From the NCBI RefSeq assembly GCF_014873535.1, contig NZ_JADBEF010000001.1, forward strand, positions 248,001-312,000: 64,000 nucleotides of DNA. Direction: 5' to 3'. Below, piece after piece: positions 55,617 to 64,000 of this stretch (position 1 is the stretch's first letter; each line of letters opens with the position of its first letter). The notes beneath the pieces are model-generated. The model had not been told where the DNA came from and ran no database searches. It saw only the letters and a program-made list of their open reading frames with translations. Source of the DNA: Nonomuraea africana (GTDB lineage Bacteria > Actinomycetota > Actinomycetes > Streptosporangiales > Streptosporangiaceae). Position numbers and translations under genes: made by a program.

Positions 55617-55674
55617 ATACGGTGGATAGTGCAAATGGTCGAGCGTGCCGGCCCGCAACGCAGGAGGAATGCCG

Positions 55675-56328
55675 ATGGACGCGACGAAGCCGGGGACCAG
55701 GCCGGGACATCCGGATGGCCCTGAGGTGTGCAGGGACGTGCCCGAGGGCAGTGAGTCACGTGTGGCCGCGCTGTACTGGCAGGCGTTCGGACGGAAGCTC
55801 GGCGCAGCCCTGAATCCGCCGGACAAGGCCCACGCCTTCCTCGCGGCCCATCTCCACCACGACCGGGGTGTGGCCGCCGTCGTCGACGGCGAGGTGGCAG
55901 GCGTGGCCGGCTACCAGCTCGGCGGACGCGGCCTGATGGGCGGCGACGCGGGCGACGTCCTGTCCGCCTACGGGACCTTGCGCGGCCTGCCCCGCCTGGC
56001 CCTCCTCGCCCTGATGGAACGGCGCCCCGCCGACGGCGAGCTCGTGATGGACGGCATCGCCGTCGCCCCCGAGCACCGGGGCAAAGGCGTCGGCAGCCTC
56101 CTGCTGCGCGAGATCGCGGCCGTGGCCGCCGAGCACTCCTGCCGGCGCATCCGCCTGGACGTCATCGACGTCAATCCGCGCGCCCGCGCCCTGTACGAAC
56201 GGCACGGCTTCATCGCCGTACACACCGAGAAGACCCCGTACCTACGCAACCTGATGGGCTTCGGCGCCGTTACCACCATGCACCTCCCCGTCACGCCGGC
56301 CGTCTCGACGAACCGCAGGGAGGCTTGA
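55675..56328 (+). CDS. GNAT-family N-acetyltransferase
   Basis: A 217-aa acetyltransferase that would transfer acetyl from acetyl-CoA to an amine. The GNAT core runs HHDRGVAAVVDGEVAGVAGY, LVMDGIAVAPEHRGKGVGSL (the CoA pyrophosphate loop), LLREIAAVAAEHSCRRIRLD and VNPRARALYERHGFIAVHTE. ATG 55675 is favoured because AGGAGG stands 7 nt upstream; ATG 55669 is too close. It overlaps the PaaX-like gene by TGATG, so the two are one operon. The acceptor molecule is not predictable. Confidence 0.88.
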   Translation: MDATKPGTRPGHPDGPEVCRDVPEGSESRVAALYWQAFGRKLGAALNPPDKAHAFLAAHLHHDRGVAAVVDGEVAGVAGYQLGGRGLMGGDAGDVLSAYGTLRGLPRLALLALMERRPADGELVMDGIAVAPEHRGKGVGSLLLREIAAVAAEHSCRRIRLDVIDVNPRARALYERHGFIAVHTEKTPYLRNLMGFGAVTTMHLPVTPAVSTNRREA

Positions 56329-57254
56329 TGAGCACCCTCCGGAACACCCCGATGGGCACGCGTGCTGACGCGGGCAGCGCCGCCCCTGCGTCCGTCCCCA
56401 CCCGCCTACTGGTGCACGCGCTGGTCCGCGAAGACGGCACCGTCGACGCCGGTGAGCTCTACACCGTCGCCGGCCTTCTCGGCATGAGCGACCAGCAGGT
56501 CCGCCTGTGCATCAAGCGGCTTGTCGCCGAGGGCCGCTTCAGCCACGAAGGCCGCGGACGCAAGGCCCTGTTGAGGGCGGTCGCCGACGCCACCGGCTCG
56601 CTCACCCCCAACGTCGCCTACGTCCGCCACGCCTACCGCCAAGACCTGGGGCTCGCAGCCTGGGACGGTGTCTGGCACCTGTTCGCCTTCGCCATCCCCG
56701 AGTCGAGCAGGACTTCCCGCGACGCCCTTCGCGACACCTTGCGCCACCTCGGCGCCGCTCCCATCCAGAGCGGCCTCTACGTCAGCGCCAACCGCATCGA
56801 AGAACTCGTCGAAGCCCAGGTCCGCCACCTCGACGTTGCCCACGCGGTCACCTGCCTCACCAGCACCGACCTGCGCATCGGGGGCCACGATGACCCGCCC
56901 GCCCTGGCCGCCGCCCTCTGGCCCCTGGACGACATCGCCGCCCGCCACGACCGCCTCGCCGAATTCGCCCGGGTCTGCCTCGACCGCCTCGCGCAGCCGG
57001 ACACCCTCACCGGGTCCGAGCAGCTGACCATGGCCATCCAGCTCGCCGCGGCCTTCACCCACGCCATGGAACCAGATCCCCTCCTGCCCCCCGAACTCCT
57101 CCCACGGCCCTGGCCCGGCGCCCACGCCCGCCGGCTCACGGCCGCCTGCTGGACCGCACTCACCGAGGCCGACACCCACGCCACGACCGGGACCCCTGTC
57201 CCACGCCTGTTCGTCCAATACGAGGACCTACTCGCATCGATCCCGAGCGCCTGA
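56328..57254 (+). CDS. PaaX-family transcriptional regulator
   Basis: A 308-aa regulator resembling PaaX, the phenylacetyl-CoA-responsive repressor family. A winged HTH lies at about 30-85 (TRLLVHALVREDGTVDAGEL, LGMSDQQVRLCIKRLVAEGR). The PaaX middle domain is visible (WDGVWHLFAFAIPESSRTSR, RDTLRHLGAAPIQSGLYVSA), and the C-terminal domain reads FARVCLDRLAQPDTL, LTMAIQLAAAFTHAMEPDP. ATG 56328 overlaps the upstream stop. No phenylacetate catabolic genes are near, so its ligand may differ. Likely targets are its own operon and the divergent hydrolase. Confidence 0.85.
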   Translation: MSTLRNTPMGTRADAGSAAPASVPTRLLVHALVREDGTVDAGELYTVAGLLGMSDQQVRLCIKRLVAEGRFSHEGRGRKALLRAVADATGSLTPNVAYVRHAYRQDLGLAAWDGVWHLFAFAIPESSRTSRDALRDTLRHLGAAPIQSGLYVSANRIEELVEAQVRHLDVAHAVTCLTSTDLRIGGHDDPPALAAALWPLDDIAARHDRLAEFARVCLDRLAQPDTLTGSEQLTMAIQLAAAFTHAMEPDPLLPPELLPRPWPGAHARRLTAACWTALTEADTHATTGTPVPRLFVQYEDLLASIPSA

Positions 57255-57795
57255 CCTGACACACGGCCGGCCGGTCACCAGAAGCCGCTGGCCACCTCCG
57301 GCGCCACGCATCCTGCAGATGCAGAACGGTCGCGCCGGGGGGGCGGCGTCGCCCACGATGATGGTCAGTTCTTGCATTCCTGCGCGCTCAGGCGCAACGT
57401 TGGCGCGTCGGCCTTTCTCGAAACCATCAACGGATGATCCGGGAAGGCACCCCCCTTCCCGGCAGATCCACAGGTTTCGATCATTGCTCGCGTTACACAC
57501 GCAGACCACGATGAGCACTGGAGAGCCAGCTGCCACGGAAAGCGGGCACGGCTGGTTCGGAGGGGGCCGTCGAAAAAGGACCAGATCAACTGGCACCTCG
57601 TCGGCGGCCTACCCTACTTCACGTACGGATCGCGGGAGCCGGGAGGTGAAATCCCTCCCGGCCACCCGACAGGTCCAGGCGATCGAGGGGCCGCCGGTGG
57701 TCCAGGCGCAGTAGCGTTCGGACGGGTGGGATCAGGCGCTTGCTCGGCAACTGCGTGCGCTGACCCAGAACCCATCAAATCGCTACTGTGGCCTC
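57255..57795. other. Intergenic region carrying a hairpin
   Basis: No gene is recognisable in these 541 bp. A perfect 9-bp inverted repeat, GCCGGGAGG (57638-57646) and CCTCCCGGC (57654-57662), with a TGAAATC loop resembles the subterminal hairpins of IS200/IS605 elements. It could instead be a terminator for transcripts from upstream. The promoter of the downstream LAL regulator should lie between 57663 and 57795. Confidence 0.4.
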
Positions 57796-60492
57796 ATGCT
57801 GAAGGGTCGCGGCCCAGAGCGGAATCGCCTGGAGCGGATGCTTGCGAACGCCAGGGGAGGACGGAGCGGGGCGCTAGTGGTGCGGGGTGAAGCGGGGATC
57901 GGCAAGTCCGCCCTGCTCGACGACCTCGCGTCGGCTGCCGACGGGATGCGGGTACTGCGGGCAGTCGGCATCGAGTCCGAGGCCGAGCTTCCGTTCAGCG
58001 GCCTGCACCTGCTGCTGCATCCGTTCGCGGACCGGCTGGAGGTGTTGCCGAGTCAGCAGGCGGAGGTCATGCGGTCGGCGTTCGGGCTGGCGGAGGTGCC
58101 GGTGCGCGACCCGTTCCTCATCGGCGCTGCGACGCTCACCCTGCTCTCGGACCTGGCAGCGCAGCGACCGCTGGTGTGCCTGCTCGACGATGCCCAGTGG
58201 CTGGACCGGGCGTCCTCGGACGCGCTGTTCTTCGCGGCACGGCGGCTTCATGACGATCCGATCGCGATGGTTTTCGCGGTTCGGGACACCGTGCAGCCCT
58301 TCCCCACCCCTGGGATCGACGCCATGCGACTGGACGGGCTGGATCGCGCCTCCGCCACGGACCTGCTGGCGGAATGCGCGCCCGAGCTGACCGTCCCGGT
58401 GCGCGACAGGCTCCTGGACGAGGCGGGCGGCAACCCGCTGGCCCTGATTGAGCTGGCGCACGCGCTGCGGGACGGCCTCGTCGAGCAGGCAGGCCCCCTG
58501 CGGGTCACCGGCCGCATCATGGATGCCTTCCGGGCCCAGCTGGGGGAGCTGCCCGCGGCCACTCGCCTGCTCCTACTCCTGGCGGCGGCCGACGGTGCCG
58601 CCGAACTGGGCGTGATTCTGCGGGCGGGCGAGACTCTCGGGGCGTCCCCTGTTCACCTCGGCTCGGCTGAGGAGGCCCGTCTCGTCGTCACGTCCGGGGA
58701 GGAGATCAGGTTCCGTCATCCGCTCATTCGCGCGGTCGCCTACCAGAGCGCTCCCCACCACCAGCGCATCGCGGCACACAGAGCGCTGGCCGAGGCCATG
58801 TCAGCCGCAGAGGACGCCGACCGCAGGACCTGGCATCGGGCCGCCGCCGCCACCGGCCCCGATGAGGAGGTCGCGGGTGAGCTGGAACGCACCGCCGAAC
58901 GCGCCCGACACCGTGGCGGGACGATGGCCGTCGCCTCGGCGTACGAGCGTGCCGCCCGGCTCAGCGCCGACCAGGAAGGCAAGGCCCAGCGAATCGTCCG
59001 CGCGGCGCGGTCGGCCTACGACGCGGGCCGCCCGGACTGGGCGACCCGGCTCGCGACCGAGGCCGCGGCCCTCACCGGTGAGCCCGGTGTCGTCGCCGAG
59101 GCGGCCTACGTGCGTGCGCAGGTCGAGTACGAACGTACCTCGCCGGCCGCCGACGCGGCTCTGGCGCTGGAGGGCGCCATGCTGATCACCCGGAGCGATC
59201 CGGAGCGGGCCGTGTCCATGCTGACTGAGGCGGTGTGGGCGGCTCGTGACGCCTGCGCTCACGATCTCCTACGGCGTAGTGTCACCCAGCTGGAGACCGT
59301 CCCGCTGCCTGCGGGCTCACCGCTCACACCGGTCACCGCGGCGCTGATCGGCTACGGAAAGCTCAGCGACGGGGACCCGGGCACGGCCGTCGCGCCGATG
59401 CGTGCGCTGGTCAAGGCCGTCCAGGCCGGAACCGTCCAGGACTTCGTGGAGCGGGTGATCGCCGGCTTCATGGGCTTGCTGATCGCCGACGACGAGGCGG
59501 CGACGGAGGTGCTGGAAACACTGGCCGCCGACGTCAGGGCGGCGGGGTCGCTCGGCTGGCTCCCCTACGTCCTGGAGCCCTTGGCGATCGGACGACTGCT
59601 GCGCGGTGACTTCCGCGGTGCCCAGGCCGACGTCGCCGAGGCCACCTCACTGGCGTCCGACATCGGCATGGACATGCAGGTGACCGTACTGAAGGCCATC
59701 TCGGTGTGGCTTGCCGCGGTGACAGGTGACGCCGACGAGTGCCGGGCGCTGGCCGGCGAGGTGCTGGAACACGCGGCACTGCACCCCACCAACGCGGCCC
59801 TGGCCTCGTGGGGCGTGGGCCTGCTCGACCTCGCCGACGGGCGTTGCGAGCAGGCGCTCGACCGGCTCGACGCGGTGTGCGCGGGACCCGCCCGGCACGA
59901 TCTGCTCATCCGGGCCGTACCGGATCACGTGGAAGCCGCGGTGCGCTCCGGGCGCGCCGACCTCGCCCGGCGGCACCTGCCGACCTTGGCGGCGTGGGCC
60001 GAGCACAACGTGCTCGGCAGCGCGCTCGAGCTGCGCTGCCAGGCCATGCTCAGCGACGGAGAGCAGGCCGAGGAGCACTATCGCGCCGCGCTGGCCCTCA
60101 TCCCCGGCCGGCCGTATGAGTTCGCGCGGACCAGGCTCGCCTACGGCGAATGGCTGCGCCGCCAGCGCCGCCGCTCCGAAGCCCGCGCCATCCTGGTCCA
60201 GGCGGAGGACGCCTTTGCCCGGCTCGGCGCGGCGCGGTGGGCCGAACGCGCCCGCGCCGAGCTGACGGTACTCGGCGACCGGCCGGTAGCCCGCGCCCAG
60301 GCCGATGACCCGCTCCAGCGGCTGACCCCGCAGGAACTCCAGGTCGTACGGCTGGCCGCGGCCGGGTACAGCAACCGGGAGATCGCGGCGCGGCTGTACC
60401 TCAGCCCGCGGACCGTGGGCCACCACCTCTACCGGGCCTACCCGAAGATCGGCGTGACCCGCCGGATGGAGCTCACACAGCTCGAGTTGTGA
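57796..60492 (+). CDS. LAL-type large LuxR-family regulator (second copy)
   Basis: An 898-aa AAA/STAND regulator homologous to the one at 29539-32268. Walker A is GEAGIGKSALLDDL (about 33-46) and Walker B PLVCLLDDAQWLDRASS (about 127-143). Then come the NTPase C-terminal part (RFRHPLIRAVAYQSAPHHQR), alpha-helical repeats and the LuxR HTH (LTPQELQVVRLAAAGYSNRE, SPRTVGHHLYRAYPKIGVTR). The ribosome-binding site at ATG 57796 is weak, but the start agrees with family alignment (MLKGRG). It precedes an SDR gene on the same strand by 187 bp and may activate it (inference). Confidence 0.9.
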   Translation: MLKGRGPERNRLERMLANARGGRSGALVVRGEAGIGKSALLDDLASAADGMRVLRAVGIESEAELPFSGLHLLLHPFADRLEVLPSQQAEVMRSAFGLAEVPVRDPFLIGAATLTLLSDLAAQRPLVCLLDDAQWLDRASSDALFFAARRLHDDPIAMVFAVRDTVQPFPTPGIDAMRLDGLDRASATDLLAECAPELTVPVRDRLLDEAGGNPLALIELAHALRDGLVEQAGPLRVTGRIMDAFRAQLGELPAATRLLLLLAAADGAAELGVILRAGETLGASPVHLGSAEEARLVVTSGEEIRFRHPLIRAVAYQSAPHHQRIAAHRALAEAMSAAEDADRRTWHRAAAATGPDEEVAGELERTAERARHRGGTMAVASAYERAARLSADQEGKAQRIVRAARSAYDAGRPDWATRLATEAAALTGEPGVVAEAAYVRAQVEYERTSPAADAALALEGAMLITRSDPERAVSMLTEAVWAARDACAHDLLRRSVTQLETVPLPAGSPLTPVTAALIGYGKLSDGDPGTAVAPMRALVKAVQAGTVQDFVERVIAGFMGLLIADDEAATEVLETLAADVRAAGSLGWLPYVLEPLAIGRLLRGDFRGAQADVAEATSLASDIGMDMQVTVLKAISVWLAAVTGDADECRALAGEVLEHAALHPTNAALASWGVGLLDLADGRCEQALDRLDAVCAGPARHDLLIRAVPDHVEAAVRSGRADLARRHLPTLAAWAEHNVLGSALELRCQAMLSDGEQAEEHYRAALALIPGRPYEFARTRLAYGEWLRRQRRRSEARAILVQAEDAFARLGAARWAERARAELTVLGDRPVARAQADDPLQRLTPQELQVVRLAAAGYSNREIAARLYLSPRTVGHHLYRAYPKIGVTRRMELTQLEL

Positions 60493-60679
60493 GCCCGTAT
60501 CAGTCGACGTACTTACCCGCGGCCCGAGGCCGGACTGGCCTTGGACCGTGACAGGGTACGGCGTCGCCTTCGTCAACCGTCCTGATCAGCGGGTCTGCCC
60601 GTACGGTCATCCGGCCGATGCCCGCCCTGACGGTCCGCTCCTAGATTCGAACCATCGAACCCAACGGACGGAGAAGGTA

Positions 60680-61429
60680 ATGCTTCTGGAGAACAAGACC
60701 GCGGTGATCTACGGCGGCGGCGGATCCATCGGCGGTGCGATGGCGCGGGCCTTCGCCGCAGAGGGAGCGAGAGTCTTCCTCGCCGGCCGTACCCCCGGCA
60801 AGCTCGACACCGTCGCAGCGGAGATCCGCCGCGACGGCGGCCTGGCCGAGACGGCGATCGTGGACGCCCTGGACGAGGCCGCCGTCAACGGCTGGGTCGA
60901 CTCCATCGCGGCACAGGCCGGCAGCATCGACGTCTCGGTGAACCTCATCTCCCAGGACGCCCTGTTCGTCCCGCTACTCGACATGCCCGTCGCCGACTTC
61001 GGCCAGGCGATGGACAAGGTCGCGCGCTCGTTCCTGCTGACCGCCAAGGCCGCCGCCCGGCACATGGTCAAGCAGGGCTCGGGCGTCATCCTGCACTTCG
61101 GCGGCTCCCACCCCACCAACTCCACGCCAGGCCTGGGCACTGTGCAGATCGGCTGCGACCTGGTCGAGGCCATGCGCCGTCAGTGGGCCTGCGAACTCGG
61201 CCAGCACTCCGTCCGCGTCATCTCGATGCGGACCGGCGGGATCCCCGAGGGCATGCCCGACCTTCCTGAGATGGAGCCTTACAAGCAGAAGATGGTCGAC
61301 GCCACCCTCCTCAAGAGGGCCGCGACCCTGGACGACGTCGGCCGGGTCGCTGTGTTCCTGGCCTCCGAGCACGCCAGGACCCTCACCTCCACGCAGGTGA
61401 ACATGTCCTGCGGCGCCTTCGTCGACTGA
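60680..61429 (+). CDS. SDR-family protein lacking the YxxxK catalytic pair
   Basis: A 249-aa short-chain dehydrogenase/reductase-fold protein. The dinucleotide-binding loop is VIYGGGGSIGGAMARAF, followed by RVFLAGRTPGKL. In the active-site region, GGSHPTNSTPGLGTVQIGCD, the Tyr and Lys of the YxxxK motif are replaced (V and C at the aligned positions). It keeps the late PG-like loop (MRTGGIPEGM) and SDR C-terminus (DDVGRVAVFLASEHARTLTS, TQVNMSCGAFVD). GGAGAAGG is about 5 nt before ATG 60680. It may bind NAD(P) without classical catalysis or use another base. It is followed 19 bp later by a DUF1801 gene, probably in one operon. Confidence 0.85.
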   Translation: MLLENKTAVIYGGGGSIGGAMARAFAAEGARVFLAGRTPGKLDTVAAEIRRDGGLAETAIVDALDEAAVNGWVDSIAAQAGSIDVSVNLISQDALFVPLLDMPVADFGQAMDKVARSFLLTAKAAARHMVKQGSGVILHFGGSHPTNSTPGLGTVQIGCDLVEAMRRQWACELGQHSVRVISMRTGGIPEGMPDLPEMEPYKQKMVDATLLKRAATLDDVGRVAVFLASEHARTLTSTQVNMSCGAFVD

Positions 61430-61448
61430 CACCGGAGAGGACCCCGAA

Positions 61449-61799
61449 ATGAGCGATGCGGAATTCGGCAAGGCCGTGGAGGAAAACGTCCCCTTCCACT
61501 ATCAGCCGATCGTGGCGATGCTGCGGCGGCTCGTGAGTGAGGAGGCGCCCGCAGCCCAAGAAGTGACCCTCTACGGATCTCCCGCGTGGAAGGGCGCCAA
61601 GGTGCTGGCCATCATCAGCGTCAGCAAGACCCATCTAACCTTCGCCTTCGAGCGCGGCGCCGAGTTCGACGACCCCCACGGCCTGCTGGCCGGAGTGGGG
61701 AAGAAGACACGGCACGTCAAGCTCAAGACCCTCGAATCGGCCGACCAGGACGCGTTGCGCCACTACATTCGCCAGGCCGTCGCACTGGACGCCCAGTAG
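61449..61799 (+). CDS. DUF1801 domain protein
   Basis: A 116-aa small cytoplasmic protein of the DUF1801 (YdhG-like) family. Visible blocks are MLRRLVSEEAPAAQEVTLYG, SPAWKGAKVLAIISVSKTHL (central strand region), FAFERGAEFDDPHGLLAGVG and VKLKTLESADQDALRHYIRQ. The biochemical role of the family is unknown; the fold is a small alpha/beta barrel-like unit. GGAGAGG precedes ATG 61449. It is the second gene of the SDR operon. Confidence 0.85.
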   Translation: MSDAEFGKAVEENVPFHYQPIVAMLRRLVSEEAPAAQEVTLYGSPAWKGAKVLAIISVSKTHLTFAFERGAEFDDPHGLLAGVGKKTRHVKLKTLESADQDALRHYIRQAVALDAQ

Positions 61800-61898
61800 A
61801 CGTGCCAGCTCGTTTCCAGGAGCCGGCAGGCCATGCCCGGCATCGACCCCTCGTGGCTTGCAGGGTGCGGCGATCTTGTACCGCGTCCGCCGGCTGAG

Positions 61899-62258
61899 CT
61901 ATCCGGCTCGGAGGTACTCGTTGATCGCTCCTCCGAGTACCTTGCGGCGTTCGATCCGGCCTTCCATCAGCACCACCAGCTCGTCGTGATCGGGTGGTCG
62001 TTGCCCGCGCGCCTGGCGAGGCCGATGGCCGTTGTAATGATCGATGTACTCGTCCGGGACCGCGCGCAGGTGGCGTTCGCCGTAGATCAGCAGGCGGTCG
62101 GTGCACTCGGCGCGCACCGTACGGATCCATCGCTCGGCATAACAGTTCGCCCGAGGTGTGCGCGGCGGCGTCTTCAGCACCGTGATCCCCACGGCGGCGA
62201 AAATGTCATCGAACACGGCGGTGAACTTGGCGTCCCGATCGCGCCCCGGGTCATGGAT
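61899..62258 (-). pseudogene. Integrase-core transposase, 3' fragment (copy 2)
   Basis: The frame from about 62258 reads RDRDAKFTAVFDDIF, TPRANCYAERW and CTDRLLIYGERHLRAV, then a shortened tail and IERRKVLGGAINEYLRAG before the stop at 61899. The first catalytic Asp and the N-terminal half are missing. By eye it is about 85-90% identical in DNA to the fragment at 24348-24713, in the opposite orientation. Upstream sequence to about 62420 shows no transposase homology. Confidence 0.8.
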
Positions 62259-62419
62259 GCGTGGTGCGCACCGGCGGGTCCGCTGTGCTCGGTCCGTGCT
62301 CGTCCGCCCCGGAACGTACCGACATGTGTGCGCGGTTGTGCGGGCGAGCACTGCGCGAGCACGGCCGGGCGACGACCCGAGCATGGAGCACGCGCGCACC
62401 GCGCTCGGCCACATCCTGA

Positions 62420-62648
62420 CCGACGGGCCACCCTGGTCTCGATCGCGTCGTACCCGCGGGCCTCCAGGGTGGTGGCGTCGAAGCCCAGCTCCGCGGCGGT
62501 CTGCCTGATCTCCTGCGGTGGGCCGAGGACGTGCTCGCCGCCCTCGGCCCACAGCTCCTGCACGGCCTTGCGGCGCAGCTCGGCGTCAGGCTCGATCCAG
62601 AGCGCCGATGTAGCGGTCCGCCAGGTCCTGCGCGTGCGTATCGGTCAC
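62420..62648 (-). pseudogene. Frameshifted, truncated SnoaL/NTF2-like gene
   Basis: GTG 62648 begins TDTHAQDLADRYI. One extra base near 62605 then shifts the frame to ALWIEPDAELRRKAVQELWA, EGGEHVLGPPQEIRQTAAEL and GFDATTLEARGYDAIETRV, the N-terminal half of an NTF2-like protein. Homology ends near 62420, before the strands forming the pocket, where the transposon debris begins. The 62649-62712 gap separates it from the serine hydrolase on the same strand. Confidence 0.6.
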
Positions 62649-62712
62649 TGCTTGTCCTCGATGTCGGTGTTCCTCCCCGATCCTGGAAAACCGCGTGCGC
62701 ATCGACAATTCC

Positions 62713-64000
62713 TCACAGGGAACGGCGGACGTTCAGCCGCCCCGTGTGCAGGTACCGCGCCCGCTCGCCCTCGCCCAGGAACGCGACGGCCGAGTGAACT
62801 CCGCCCCTCGCCTGAGCGAACACGAACGTGTCCTGGCGCAGCCTGACCAGCTCGAACGTCTGCGACCCTCCGTGCGCCGCCATCGCGCCGAGCGGCGTGA
62901 CCGTCACCCACAGCCGTCCCTCGTCGTCGCCGGCCACCTCCCAGGCCATCACGTCCGACACGTACCGTCCGGCGTAGCGCTCGACCACGAAGGGCAACGG
63001 CGGGTCGGGAGGCGTCGGGGGCGCGGGCGGGACGACCCCGGCGATGCGGCTGAGCACGGGGGCGACCAGCTCGGCCACCAGCGGGTCGGGGTCGCCGCCG
63101 TTGGTCAGCAGCACCGCGGCCACGCCCGCCTCCGGCACCAGCTTGAGCACCGCGGCCTGGCCCGGGGTCGAGCCGTCGTGCCCGACGACCGTGCCGCCCG
63201 CCCACTCTTGCAGCTCCCAGCCGAGGCCCCAGCGCGACGGCCTGCCGAGGTCGGGCAGCGTGACCTGCGGCTCCCGCATCATCCTGGCCAGCCGGGCGGG
63301 CAGCACTCCTGCGCCGTCGGACAGATGGGCGCGGGCGAAGGTCAGCAGGTCGCGGGCGGTCATGGCCAGGCTCGACCCCGCCGGATCGTTCGAGCGCATC
63401 AGCGACCACGTCGGGACGGGCTCGCCGCCCGCGTGGCCGACCGCCGTGCTGTACAGGATGGCCTCGTCGGCGCTGGTGGCCGTGCGGGTCAGGCCCAGCG
63501 GACCGATCAGGTGGGTGCGCAGCGCCTGGTTGTACGGCACGCCGCGCAGCACCTCGACGACCCGGCCGAGCACGACGTATCCGGCGTTGTTGTACGACCA
63601 GACCGCCCCAGGTGGCGACAGCCGAGGCACCTCGCCGAGCAGCGCGACCAGCTTCTCGATCGCATCGTCGCCCCTGCCGGTGTCGACGAACACGTCGCCC
63701 TCGAACCCGCCCGTGTGCGCCAGCAACTGCCTGATCGTCACCGGGTCGGGCAGCGCGAGCCCGGGCAGCACCGACTGCGCGCTCTGGTCGAGGTCGAGCC
63801 GCCCCTCGTCGACGAGCTGCATCACCAGCGTCGCCGTCCAGGCCTTGGCGACCGAGCCGATCTGGAACAGCGAACCGGTCGTGGCGGGGTGGCCCGTACG
63901 GGAGTTGAGCACGCCGGTCGCGGCCTCGGCCACCTCGTCGCCGGCGGCGAAGGCGACGACCGCCCCCGTGATGCCGTGCGCCTCGGCCAGCGTTTCGAGG
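62713..64000 (-). CDS. Beta-lactamase-fold serine hydrolase (class C/PBP-like), 5' end beyond window
   Basis: At least 428 aa of a class C beta-lactamase/penicillin-binding-protein-like hydrolase. The SxxK motif is FQIGSVAKAWTATLVMQLVD, followed by GRLDLDQSAQSVLPG and the YxN motif in VWSYNNAGYVVLGRVVEVLR. The third motif region has VVGHDGSTPGQAAVLKLVPE (HxG instead of KTG), typical of esterase-like members rather than true beta-lactamases. The C-terminal ~100 residues form a separate small beta domain (FVVERYAGRYVSDVMAWEVA). The frame is open through 64000, reading ETLAEAHGITGAVVAFAAGD, so the start lies outside. It is probably a peptidase or esterase, not a resistance enzyme. Confidence 0.85.
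   Translation of the reverse strand, partial: LETLAEAHGITGAVVAFAAGDEVAEAATGVLNSRTGHPATTGSLFQIGSVAKAWTATLVMQLVDEGRLDLDQSAQSVLPGLALPDPVTIRQLLAHTGGFEGDVFVDTGRGDDAIEKLVALLGEVPRLSPPGAVWSYNNAGYVVLGRVVEVLRGVPYNQALRTHLIGPLGLTRTATSADEAILYSTAVGHAGGEPVPTWSLMRSNDPAGSSLAMTARDLLTFARAHLSDGAGVLPARLARMMREPQVTLPDLGRPSRWGLGWELQEWAGGTVVGHDGSTPGQAAVLKLVPEAGVAAVLLTNGGDPDPLVAELVAPVLSRIAGVVPPAPPTPPDPPLPFVVERYAGRYVSDVMAWEVAGDDEGRLWVTVTPLGAMAAHGGSQTFELVRLRQDTFVFAQARGGVHSAVAFLGEGERARYLHTGRLNVRRSL

Noticed and set aside
62713..64000. Antibiotic resistance beta-lactamase.
   Set aside because: The KTG motif is replaced by an HxG motif and there is an extra C-terminal domain, so an esterase or peptidase role is more likely. 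The gene is also incomplete in the window.

Overview
The window is high-GC DNA with actinomycete codon usage, GTG/ATG starts, many lipobox and Sec-exported proteins, large LAL-type LuxR regulators, a SigJ-type sigma factor and RHS/LamG surface proteins. This mix looks like a filamentous actinobacterium, perhaps in or near the Streptosporangiaceae (for example Nonomuraea). That placement is inferred from gene style; I ran no database search. I see no rRNA, tRNA, CRISPR array, prophage or antibiotic megasynthase. The content is accessory: transport and catabolic modules, regulators, and much decayed mobile-element debris.

Layout. 0-12.5 kb: a response regulator, a secreted mannose-lectin-like protein, a response regulator lacking its phospho-acceptor, and on the other strand a LamG secreted protein coupled to a 2,054-aa RHS polymorphic-toxin-like protein. 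12.7-14.65 kb: wreckage of a sugar ABC transporter, a chimeric reading frame and a transposase fragment. 14.7-22.8 kb: an M6 (immune inhibitor A-like) metalloprotease divergent from a complete five-gene oligopeptide ABC transporter, a plausible protein-scavenging module. 23-27 kb: a TetR regulator among fragments (SDR, Eis-like GNAT, transposase, PIN toxin) and an unrecognised 387-aa protein. 26.8-32.3 kb: two SRPBCC genes, a carotenoid oxygenase and a LAL regulator. 32.5-34.3 kb: a MarR regulator and a divergent amidohydrolase sharing a perfect operator.

34.8-38.2 kb: an NTF2-like protein, an NDH-2-like flavoprotein coupled to SigJ, and a truncated FAD dehydrogenase. 38.2-42.4 kb: a GH2 beta-galactosidase with a broken MFS sugar transporter, abutting a XerC fragment. 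43-46.2 kb: a secreted 5'-nucleotidase-type phosphatase and a secreted EEP-family hydrolase. 46.2-54.1 kb: a carbohydrate utilisation locus (binding protein, two permeases, ROK repressor, Gfo/Idh oxidoreductase, GH20 hexosaminidase) with two clear palindromic operators. 54.5-57.3 kb: an alpha/beta hydrolase divergent from a GNAT-PaaX pair. 57.8-64 kb: a second LAL regulator, an SDR, a DUF1801 protein, more transposase debris and a beta-lactamase-fold serine hydrolase running off the end.

The most unusual items are: the RHS protein with a long Ala/Arg helical spacer, an unrecognised tip and no visible immunity gene; the response regulator with all three switch positions replaced; the MarR operator lying on a probable leaderless start; and the dense mosaic of gene fragments at 12.7-14.7, 22.9-27 and 41.2-42.9 kb.
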